In this document: positions 1-5,805 of the stretch, piece by piece | Layout: each line of letters opens with the position of its first letter | How positions within the stretch are numbered: position 1 is the stretch's first letter | Source of the DNA: Oligosphaeraceae bacterium | GTDB lineage: Bacteria > Verrucomicrobiota > Lentisphaeria > Oligosphaerales > Oligosphaeraceae | Direction: 5' to 3' | DNA: 6,499 bases | Assembly (NCBI GenBank): GCA_012515455.1 | Contig: JAAYYJ010000131.1 | Coordinates: 1 to 6,499, forward strand | Position numbers and translations under genes: made by a program | Notes under the pieces: generated by a model | Database searches by the model: none | Told to the model about the DNA's origin: nothing | What the model saw: only the letters and a program-made list of their open reading frames with translations

Positions 1-929
1 ATATCGTCATTGTCGATCATCTCGGCTGCGGCGTGAAATGGCAAAACCTGCGCGCGCTACAGTTCCAAGACTACTTTGAGAAGGATCAATTCCTGGCGCA
101 GCTGGAGAAACTGCCGCGGTTCAACACCATCCTGCACCTCGGGGCCTGTTCATCCACCACGGAAGAGGATGGCAGCTATCTGGCCGACAACAACTTCTCC
201 TACTCGAAAGCCCTGGCCCTGTACGCCCAAAAATACCACGCCCGGATGATCTACGCATCCAGTGCGGCCACGTACGGCGACGGCACCAATGGCTTCAGCG
301 ATGACGAAAACCTGATCCCGAAATTGCGGCCGCTGAACAAATACGGCTACTCCAAGCAGCTCTTCGACCAGTATCTGCTCAACCACGGCTGCTTTCGGGG
401 CGGGGCGGGGCAGGACCAGGGCGGGTCCTTCGTGGGGGTTAAATTCTCCAATGTCTTCGGCCCGAATGAATATCACAAGGGGGCCATGCGCAGCATGGTG
501 CTGCGCTCTTTTGAGCAGGTCCAGGCCACTGGCAAAGTACAGCTGTTCCAATCCCACCGGCCGGAATATCGCCACGGCGAGCAGGTGCGTGACTTCCTCT
601 ACGTCAAGGATGCCGCCGACATGACCATCTTCTTCCTGCTGGGGGGGCGGCATTGCAGCGGCATCTACAACCTGGGTTACGGCGCAGTGCGCACCTGGCT
701 GGACCTGGCCCGGGCAATGTTCACGGCCCTGGGCAAAACCGCCGAGATTGAATTCATTCCCATGCCTGAGAGTCTGCGCGACAAGTACCAGTACTATACT
801 TGTCTGGATATCACCAAACTGCGCCGGGCGGGATTCGCTCAGCGCCTGCTGACCTTGGAGGAAGCAGTCGCCGATTATGCCCGCTATCTGCCCGACACCG
901 CCCATCTGGGCGAAATTGCCGGGGGATGA
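1..929 (+). CDS. hldD: ADP-L-glycero-D-manno-heptose 6-epimerase, 5' end cut by window edge
   Basis: NAD(P)-dependent extended-SDR epimerase that converts ADP-D-glycero-beta-D-manno-heptose to the L-glycero form, the last cytoplasmic step in making the heptose donor for the LPS inner core. The frame is open from position 3, and the first visible residues (IVIVDHLGCG) align with the second Rossmann strand of HldD. The GTG at 33 is therefore internal, and about 26 residues including the GxxGxxG loop lie upstream of the window. Family landmarks follow in order: HLGACSSTTEEDG, DNNFSYSK, YASSAATYG (catalytic Ser at codon 261), YGYSK (Tyr codon 342, Lys 354), NVFGPNEYHKG (second catalytic Lys at 477), RDFLYVKDAAD, and a C-terminal IEFIPMPESLRDKYQ block. 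Length fits the usual ~310 residues. A Gly/Gln-rich loop (codons ~387-431) is about seven residues longer than in E. coli. Identity is close to certain; only the start is unseen. Confidence 0.93.
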   Translation, partial: IVIVDHLGCGVKWQNLRALQFQDYFEKDQFLAQLEKLPRFNTILHLGACSSTTEEDGSYLADNNFSYSKALALYAQKYHARMIYASSAATYGDGTNGFSDDENLIPKLRPLNKYGYSKQLFDQYLLNHGCFRGGAGQDQGGSFVGVKFSNVFGPNEYHKGAMRSMVLRSFEQVQATGKVQLFQSHRPEYRHGEQVRDFLYVKDAADMTIFFLLGGRHCSGIYNLGYGAVRTWLDLARAMFTALGKTAEIEFIPMPESLRDKYQYYTCLDITKLRRAGFAQRLLTLEEAVADYARYLPDTAHLGEIAGG

Positions 930-1033
930 GCACCCTGCCGACCGCACCCCGTGCTCCGCTCCTCAACCCCGAGGACAAATTCCAATTCGTCCGATGCCGC
1001 CGTGCGGCACTCTGATCTAAGCATCTCCTGGCC

Positions 1034-2539
1034 ATGACATTTCGTCAACAGACCATCTTCATTGCCTTGGCTGTCTGGGCAGTGGCCATTGCCGGCTTGG
1101 CGGTGGGCAACCTCGGCGATCCCAACATCTGGTATGATGAATCCCTGCAAATCTGCGCCGCGCTAGGGCAGAACCATTTTGCCAATTACGGCGACCACCG
1201 CGGGGACTGGCGGGACGCCATCCATTTCAGCCGCCGCAGCACCTGGGACGCCGATGCGTATGTGCTGATTCTGCACACCCTGGCCAAAATCACCACCCAG
1301 CCCTGGATTTTCCGCCTGGCCTCATTGCTGTTTTTTTGCCTGACGGCATGGTTTTTCACCCTCCTGGCACTGCATTGGCTGCCGGACAGCCCGTTGGCGC
1401 CGTTTGCCGGCTTCATCTTCATTCTGCCCGCGCATCTTTGCTACTACGCCTTTGAAATCCGGCCCTATACTCTGGAAATGCTGCACCTGGCAGTGCTGGT
1501 TTATCTGGCCTGCAAACCGGAAGCCCTAGGGAACAAAAAACGCGCCCTGGCCTGGGGCTGCCTGGCCGCCTTGAGCATGGCCTCGCGCTACTCCAGCATC
1601 TTCCCCGCCGCCCTGGGGACGGCATTTCTGGGCTCCTCCTTATGGCTGGCCCGGGGCGAGGCTCTTTCCCTGCAGCCTTTTTCCCGCCGGCTGGGGCGGT
1701 TCCTCTGTTTTCTGGCACCGAACTGCCTGGTTGGCCTGCTGATGCTCGGTTCGCTCAGCATCCAGTGGCAATACGCCACTGCCATGGCGGCCTACCATAA
1801 AAGGTTCCTGTTCTGGAATGCTCCGGAAGAGATTCTGAACTGGGGCACGCTGCTGCTCTGGCTGCCATTCCTGGCCTTGCTGGTCCTGCGCCGGCTCTTC
1901 CCGGAGAACCGCAGATACGATCGCTATCTGCTTTTTACCCTGCTGCTGAATCTGCTGCGACTGGCCGCCGACCTGGCCGGGCTGTTGCCGTATTCGCTGC
2001 GCCACCGCTTTAACCTGTCCAGCTATCTGCTGCTCTGCTTCTCCTGGCTGCCGCTGCTGCTGTTCATCCGGGAAAGCATCCTCAGCCGTCTGCAAGGCAG
2101 ATTGGCAATCCTCATCCGGGTAATACCCATCGCCCTGACCCTGCTGCTGGTGACTCTGGCCATCTCCCAGACCGCGACCTTCAGCCGCGATACACCCGAC
2201 ACCAGCATTCGCTACCTGCGCAGTCTCCCCGCCGAACCGACACCAAAAATACTGGCCTCCTTCCGCTGTTATCCCGCATTGCGCTACGCCTTTGAATTCG
2301 GACCATTGCAGGATCGCTTCCACTGGCTGGAGAACATCAGCTACTATGGCCCCAAAATCCCAGGCCCGGAACGCCAGGACTGGGTGGTAAAAAAACGTTT
2401 CGAGTTCATCGCCAGTCAGAATGCCAGCCTGACCGAGCAACATTACCAGCTGGCGATACGCAAAAAATTCTCTCTGATCCTGGAATCGACCGCCGATTTC
2501 CGGGTCTTGATTGTTCCCTTGCCCGAATTGACCTACTGA
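1034..2539 (+). CDS. Polytopic membrane glycosyltransferase, GT39/ArnT-like (GT-C fold)
   Basis: Probable inner-membrane GT-C enzyme that would move a sugar from a polyprenyl-phosphate donor to an acceptor on the outer face of the membrane. The 501-residue protein opens with one hydrophobic segment (~7-25). A loop carrying NIWYDES (31-37) follows, the place and type of the conserved first-loop acidic catalytic motif of GT39/GT83-like proteins. EIRPYTLE (141-148), typical of this superfamily, lies near the fourth segment. I count about ten membrane segments (~7-25, 93-116, 121-140, 146-160, 173-200, 222-242, 268-286, 297-318, 329-346, 358-378) and then a hydrophilic C-terminal domain (~380-501). 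ATG 1034 is the only normal start before the in-frame TGA at 1013; no clear Shine-Dalgarno is seen. It lies 104 bp after hldD and one base before the GH29-like gene, so a role in surface glycan or LPS decoration is likely. Acceptor and sugar cannot be read from the sequence. Confidence 0.75.
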   Translation: MTFRQQTIFIALAVWAVAIAGLAVGNLGDPNIWYDESLQICAALGQNHFANYGDHRGDWRDAIHFSRRSTWDADAYVLILHTLAKITTQPWIFRLASLLFFCLTAWFFTLLALHWLPDSPLAPFAGFIFILPAHLCYYAFEIRPYTLEMLHLAVLVYLACKPEALGNKKRALAWGCLAALSMASRYSSIFPAALGTAFLGSSLWLARGEALSLQPFSRRLGRFLCFLAPNCLVGLLMLGSLSIQWQYATAMAAYHKRFLFWNAPEEILNWGTLLLWLPFLALLVLRRLFPENRRYDRYLLFTLLLNLLRLAADLAGLLPYSLRHRFNLSSYLLLCFSWLPLLLFIRESILSRLQGRLAILIRVIPIALTLLLVTLAISQTATFSRDTPDTSIRYLRSLPAEPTPKILASFRCYPALRYAFEFGPLQDRFHWLENISYYGPKIPGPERQDWVVKKRFEFIASQNASLTEQHYQLAIRKKFSLILESTADFRVLIVPLPELTY

Positions 2540-2540
2540 T

Positions 2541-3584
2541 ATGGCTGCAAGCATCAACTACAATGCCGAGGGGCGGCCCGACGGCACCCCGACCTACTTG
2601 TTCGACCACGCCGAACTGTATCAGCACAACCCCCTCCAGGCTGCAAGAGCATGGTTCGACACCGCTCAGCTGGGGCTGGCAGTGCACTTCGGACTCTTCT
2701 CACTGCTCGGGACCCACCAGGACGCACGCCGGCAAGATAACTGGTCCCACGACGACTACAACCGCCTGCCACAGTGCTTCCACTGCCAAAATTTTGCCGG
2801 CGATGCGATCATTGAGCTGGCCATCGCGAGCGGTGCCCGGTACATCACCATGCCGGCACGCTGGCGGGACGGATTTTGCCTCTTCGCCTCCTCCAGGGGT
2901 GATTTCAACAGCGTCAATGCCAGTGCCAACCGCGATTTAGTCGGTGAGATGGCCTCCTGGTGTGAATATCACGGTCTGGGCCTCTGTCTCGAATACTCCT
3001 GCGGGCATGACTGGCAGCGGCAAGCCCCGGGCTTGCCCGCGGATGGCCAGGACCTGGCCGAATACAAAGAATATGTCTGCGCCCAGCTGCACGAATTGCT
3101 GACCCAATATGGCCCGGTGGCCGCAATCCGTCTGGACGGCCTCGACGAAGTGCTCACTGACGGGCAGGAGCGTCTGGGCTGCCAGGACTTGTACGATCTG
3201 ATCCATTCCCTGCAGCCAGCCTGCCTGGTATCCTTCGAAAGGGGGGCGCTGGGGAATGAAGATTTTTTCCACTTTGATGCTGCCATCCCCGCCGACGGCG
3301 ATGCGGCGTTGGGCTTCGCGTCCCGCTATCCCGGCAAGACCCGCGAACTGCGTCTGAGCCTGACTCCGGGCAGCCTGGGCTATCAAGCGACCCAGGCCGG
3401 CAAGCACCGCCGCAGTCCGGAACTCTGGGACCAGCTGGCCCGCACCGCCGCCCGGAACGGCAATCTGCTGCTCAACACCGCTCTGTTGCCGGATGGCTCG
3501 CTGGACCTGGAAGACATCCAGACCCTGCTTGAGCTGGGCCAGACCATCGAGAAGAACGGCTTCCCGAAAAAGCATTTCCTGTAG
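2541..3584 (+). CDS. Divergent GH29 (alpha-L-fucosidase-fold) protein, possibly altered or inactive
   Basis: The 347-residue protein follows the GH29 catalytic barrel end to end: WFDTAQLGLAVHFGLFS (38-54, family form WF...GLFIHWGLYS), SGARYITMPARWRDGF (97-112), RDLVGEMASWCEYHGL, LEYS, QLHELLTQYGPVAAIRLDG (182-200), and NGNLLLNTALLPDGS (306-320) near the end. It lacks the C-terminal beta domain of typical ~450-residue fucosidases and has no signal peptide, so it is probably cytoplasmic. Asp199 sits where the GH29 nucleophile is found and His49 is kept. The usual His-His of KHHDGF is Trp-Arg (108-109), the Trp two residues before the nucleophile is Arg197, the Glu of the EW pair is Asn67, and the TPE-like acid/base region reads HFDA (244-247). 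Fold assignment is firm; fucosidase activity is doubtful. ATG 2541 begins one base after the glycosyltransferase stop with no visible ribosome site, suggesting translational coupling. Confidence 0.72.
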   Translation: MAASINYNAEGRPDGTPTYLFDHAELYQHNPLQAARAWFDTAQLGLAVHFGLFSLLGTHQDARRQDNWSHDDYNRLPQCFHCQNFAGDAIIELAIASGARYITMPARWRDGFCLFASSRGDFNSVNASANRDLVGEMASWCEYHGLGLCLEYSCGHDWQRQAPGLPADGQDLAEYKEYVCAQLHELLTQYGPVAAIRLDGLDEVLTDGQERLGCQDLYDLIHSLQPACLVSFERGALGNEDFFHFDAAIPADGDAALGFASRYPGKTRELRLSLTPGSLGYQATQAGKHRRSPELWDQLARTAARNGNLLLNTALLPDGSLDLEDIQTLLELGQTIEKNGFPKKHFL

Positions 3585-3614
3585 CCGTCAGAATGCTTCG
3601 TTGGGAGGCGGCTA
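3582..3614. terminator. Candidate bidirectional terminator dyad spanning both stop codons
   Basis: TAGCCG (3582-3587) and its exact complement CGGCTA (3609-3614) form a stem that can extend by a T-G wobble and a C-G pair, leaving a loop of 17. The left arm contains the TAG stop of the GH29-like gene and the right arm contains the stop of the convergent glycosylase gene. TTTT follows at 3617-3620 on the plus strand, and a T5 run lies about 9 bases beyond the stem on the minus strand. A second, A/T-rich dyad AAGCATT (3570-3576) / AATGCTT (3592-3598) overlaps it. The stem is short and the T runs are weak, so this is only a candidate. Confidence 0.3.
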
Positions 3615-4481
3615 GGTTTTCAGCCTGGCCATCACCTTCTGAAGGTCCTCCCAGACCTTGCTCTTCTCCTCTACGAACTTGCTTTTCTGCTGTTCGAAGC
3701 GCAGCAAATATGCGGGATGGTAAGTCGGTAGAACGGGGATGCCCTGATAATCCAGCCAGGAGCCACGATATTTGTTGATCCCGACCAGCCCCAGCAGGCA
3801 ACGCAACGGCACTGCGCCCAGCAAAACAATCACCTGCGGACGGAGCAAGGCAATCTGGCGCTGCAAAAAGGGCAGGCAGGCCTGCACCTCCGTCGCCTCA
3901 GGATTGCGGTTCTGGGGAGGGCGGCATTTGACGATATTGGCTATATACACTGCCCGGGCCGGGTCCTGCACCTGACGTTCGAAGCCCATGGCCTTGATCA
4001 TATTGCTCAGCATCTGCCCGGCTCTGCCCACAAACGGGCGCCCCTGCCGGTCTTCTTCCTCGCCCGGCCCCTCGCCGATGAACATCAGCCGGGCCTGCGG
4101 GCTGCCTTCCCCGAAAACCACCTGTTTCCTGCCCGCAGCCAGCTGGCAGGCGCAACAGTTCTGCACGGCATACTGCAGCTCTTCCCATCCCAATGCACTG
4201 CAGTCCGCCACCTGCGCAACACCACCTGCCCCGGCCGGACTGGAAACCGCCGGACTGACTTGCCGAAAATCTTGAACCGCCAGCGGGACGGCCGGTGGCG
4301 GGACGGCGGCGGGCGGCGGGACGCGCGGTGCCACTGCCCTGGCCGGCGGTGGTCCCGGCTGGTTCCCGGCCGGGACGCTGTGCAACGCGGTCCGGTTATG
4401 GTCAGACAGCCAGACGGCTTTCTGCCCCCCCGATTTGCGCAAGACCAGCAGACGTTGAATTTCCTGCTGCAGATTCCCCAT
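3612..4481 (-). CDS. Family 4 uracil-DNA glycosylase (Fe-S)
   Basis: Removes uracil from DNA in base-excision repair; family 4 enzymes carry a 4Fe-4S cluster. The catalytic domain (~95-289) shows the hallmarks in order: a CxxC pair C109/C112 (inside CCACQL), then VVFGEGSP, the motif GEGPGEEEDRQGRPFVGRAG (136-155), the cluster cysteines C186 in NIVKCRPPQNRNP and C202 in ACLPFL, and THE late active-site block TYHPAYLLR (253-261). Residues 1-25 look like a short helix, followed by a Pro/Ala-rich low-complexity linker (~43-68), so the total of 289 exceeds the ~200-residue core; similar N-terminal extensions occur in the SPO1 polymerase-related branch of this family. ATG 4481 is preceded by AGGT seven bases upstream. 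It lies 46 bp after purM on the same strand and is probably cotranscribed. The functional call is strong; substrate range is untested. Confidence 0.92.
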   Translation of the reverse strand: MGNLQQEIQRLLVLRKSGGQKAVWLSDHNRTALHSVPAGNQPGPPPARAVAPRVPPPAAVPPPAVPLAVQDFRQVSPAVSSPAGAGGVAQVADCSALGWEELQYAVQNCCACQLAAGRKQVVFGEGSPQARLMFIGEGPGEEEDRQGRPFVGRAGQMLSNMIKAMGFERQVQDPARAVYIANIVKCRPPQNRNPEATEVQACLPFLQRQIALLRPQVIVLLGAVPLRCLLGLVGINKYRGSWLDYQGIPVLPTYHPAYLLRFEQQKSKFVEEKSKVWEDLQKVMARLKT

Positions 4482-4494
4482 TGTGCTTACCTGG

Positions 4495-4521
4495 CTGCCG
4501 CGACTGACAATCCCGCGGCAG
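4495..4521 (-). other. 8-bp hairpin between purM and the uracil-DNA glycosylase gene
   Basis: CTGCCGCG (4495-4502) and CGCGGCAG (4514-4521) are perfect inverted complements separated by 11 bases. On the minus strand the structure lies between the purM stop and the ribosome-binding region of the glycosylase gene. No T run follows, so an ordinary intrinsic terminator is unlikely. It may protect or process the mRNA, or tune translation of the downstream gene. Confidence 0.4.
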
Positions 4522-4527
4522 GCTGCT

Positions 4528-5586
4528 TCAGAGCTCTATCTCCACCTGCTTGTCACCTGGCAGGACTTCACCAATCACCGCGGCAGCAAGGTCATGGCTG
4601 CGGCAGAGACTCAACGCCGCCGTCACCGCTTCCGGGGGCACGAACCAGACCATGCCCACGCCCATATTGAAGACCCGGTACAACTCGTGCTCCTCGATCT
4701 CACCGACCGCCCGGAGCAGGGAAAAAATCGGCGGCGCGGTAGGAATTGCCGCGGCCTGGAAGCGGACTGAAACCCCGTCTGGCAGGATGCGAGGCACGTT
4801 GTCATACAACCCACCGCCGGTGATATGCGCTATGCCAGCCAAAGGCAGACCCTCTTCCATGGCCTGCTTGATGGCCGGCCAGTAACAACGATGCGGGGCC
4901 AGCAGTGCCTCGCCGATGGACTGCCCGCCCAGAATCTCCGGACAATCCCGGACACCCAAGCCGGCCTTCTCAAACAAGACCTTCCGGGCTAAAGAAAAAC
5001 CATTGGTATGTAGACCATTGGAAGACAACCCCAGCGCCTGGAACCCGGGCCGGATCCCATCGCCGCTGATTATTTTATCTTCTTCCACAATACCGGTAAT
5101 GCAGCCGACCAGATCGAAGTCCTGGCCGTACATGCCAGGCATCTCAGCCGTTTCCCCGCCAATCAAAGTCACATTCTGCGCCAGGCATGCCTCGGCAATG
5201 CCAGTCAGGACCTCTTCATAGAGCGGGCTGCGGAGCTTCCCGATGCCGATGTAATCGAGAAAATACACCGGCTCAGCACCCTGCACCGCGATATCATTGA
5301 TGCAATGGTTGACAATATCATGCCCGACGCTGCGATACTGCTCCATTTCCGCAGCCACCATCAACTTGGTGCCCACGCCGTCAATGCTAGTCACCAGCAC
5401 CGGATGGCGCCATTTGCCCAAATCGACCCGGAACAAGCCGCCAAAGCCGCCGATCGGCGCCAGGGCTTCGGCCCGGCGGGTGGCCGAGATCTTCCCCTTG
5501 AGCTTCTTCAGCAGCGAGGTGGCCAGATCGATATCCACCCCGGCAGATTTGTAGGCAGCACTTTTACCAGCTTGAGAATTTCCCAC
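4528..5586 (-). CDS. purM: Phosphoribosylformylglycinamidine cyclo-ligase (AIR synthetase)
   Basis: Catalyses the ATP-dependent closure of FGAM to aminoimidazole ribonucleotide, the fifth step of de novo purine synthesis, in the cytoplasm. With the start at GTG 5586 the protein has 352 residues, matching the usual ~345. It begins as expected (KSAAYKSAGVDID, compare the E. coli SYKDAGVDID). Conserved blocks are IGGFGGLF (45-52), DGVGTK (69-74), NDIAVQGAEPVYFLDY (97-112), IGGETAEMPGMYG (142-154), HTNGFSL (193-199), HITGGGLYDN (254-263) and FNMGVGM (306-312). The frame stays open up to an ATG at 5790, but the extra 68 residues do not resemble PurM and overlap the control region. GTG 5586 has GAGGGT six bases upstream, so it is the preferred start. 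It is divergent from the rpiB-glyA gene, and the uracil-DNA glycosylase gene follows on the same strand. No purN or other pur gene is adjacent. Confidence 0.95.
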   Translation of the reverse strand: MGNSQAGKSAAYKSAGVDIDLATSLLKKLKGKISATRRAEALAPIGGFGGLFRVDLGKWRHPVLVTSIDGVGTKLMVAAEMEQYRSVGHDIVNHCINDIAVQGAEPVYFLDYIGIGKLRSPLYEEVLTGIAEACLAQNVTLIGGETAEMPGMYGQDFDLVGCITGIVEEDKIISGDGIRPGFQALGLSSNGLHTNGFSLARKVLFEKAGLGVRDCPEILGGQSIGEALLAPHRCYWPAIKQAMEEGLPLAGIAHITGGGLYDNVPRILPDGVSVRFQAAAIPTAPPIFSLLRAVGEIEEHELYRVFNMGVGMVWFVPPEAVTAALSLCRSHDLAAAVIGEVLPGDKQVEIEL

Positions 5587-5592
5587 GGCAAG

Positions 5593-5598
5593 ACCCTC
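5593..5598 (-). promoter_or_regulatory. Ribosome binding site deciding the purM start
   Basis: GAGGGT read on the minus strand, ending six bases before GTG 5586. It is the only good Shine-Dalgarno near the point where homology to PurM begins, and it argues for the GTG start rather than the in-frame ATG at 5790. Confidence 0.65.
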
Positions 5599-5657
5599 GA
5601 CAGAATATGAATAAGATAAAGCCGGACGACACGAGACAACGCCTCCGGTGCACCCAT

Positions 5658-5685
5658 AATATACCCCGCAATTCGCAGTTGGAAA
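5658..5685 (-). promoter_or_regulatory. Candidate sigma-70-type promoter for purM
   Basis: On the minus strand TTTCCA (5685-5680, four of six matches to the -35 consensus) is followed after 16 bases by TATATT (5663-5658, five of six matches to the -10). Transcription would start about 65 bases before the GTG start codon. Recognised by eye in an A/T-richer gap; no direct support. Confidence 0.33.
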
Positions 5686-5704
5686 TCCCGCTGCAATGAA
5701 AACC

Positions 5705-5714
5705 TGCAATTGCA
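5705..5714. repeat. Palindrome TGCAATTGCA in the divergent promoter region
   Basis: A perfect 10-bp palindrome that overlaps the candidate -35 of the rpiB-glyA gene. A similar half-conserved element CGCAATTCGCA lies at 5667-5677, between the candidate -10 and -35 of purM, and a further GCAAT at 5693-5697. The core starts of the first two are 38 bp apart. It could be an operator for a dimeric regulator controlling both directions, but it is short enough to occur by chance. Confidence 0.28.
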
Positions 5715-5737
5715 AAGTTCTCTTGTGATGGTAAATT
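5710..5737 (+). promoter_or_regulatory. Candidate extended -10 promoter for rpiB-glyA
   Basis: TTGCAA (5710-5715) and TAAATT (5732-5737) are 16 bases apart, and TGG directly before the -10 gives an extended -10 element (TGnTAnnnT). Transcription would begin near 5744, giving a leader of about 60 bases. Assigned by eye. Confidence 0.35.
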
Positions 5738-5743
5738 ATGTAA

Positions 5744-5768
5744 ATGCCTGGTTTTTCCAGCGCGGCAT
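5744..5768 (+). other. Possible hairpin at the 5' end of the rpiB-glyA leader
   Basis: ATGCC (5744-5748) pairs with GGCAT (5764-5768). Inside it TGG (5749-5751) pairs with CCA (5757-5759) around a T5 loop, leaving GCGC bulged. An alternative is CGCG-GCAT-CGCG at 5761-5772. If transcription starts near 5744, the mRNA would begin with this structure. The T run is in the loop, so it is not a terminator; it is too small to be a known riboswitch class that I recognise. Confidence 0.28.
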
Positions 5769-5805
5769 CGCGACATTCACTATTTGGCAAGGAAAGTAAC
5801 AGCTA

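Noticed and set aside
33..35. GTG at 33 as the start of the hldD gene
   Set aside because: The frame is open upstream to the window edge and the residues encoded there (IVIVDHLGCG) align with the HldD second strand, so the true start is before the window.
641..647. Run of seven G in hldD as a phase-variation tract
   Set aside because: The reading frame is intact across it and a single short run in a housekeeping gene is weak evidence; similar short runs (T7 at 1331-1337, G6 at 3241-3246) occur elsewhere in the window.
150..947. Minus-strand ORF (265 codons) opposite hldD
   Set aside because: Antisense shadow of a well-conserved gene; no motif of its own.
1640..2557. Long minus-strand ORF (305 codons) opposite the glycosyltransferase
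   Set aside because: Its translation is Gln/Gly-rich with no recognisable motif, as expected for the antisense of a Leu-rich membrane protein with CTG codons; the plus-strand frame has clear family motifs.
2937..3575. Minus-strand ORF (212 codons) opposite the GH29-like gene
   Set aside because: Antisense shadow; the plus-strand product aligns with the GH29 barrel along this whole stretch.
5587..5790. N-terminal extension of purM to the ATG at 5790
   Set aside because: The 68 extra residues do not resemble PurM and overlap the divergent control region, while GTG 5586 has a strong ribosome site and sits at the expected homology start.
5744..5805. Glycine, tetrahydrofolate or purine riboswitch ahead of the glyA-containing gene
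   Set aside because: The leader after the candidate promoter is only about 60 bases and holds one small imperfect hairpin, with none of the conserved cores of those riboswitch classes.
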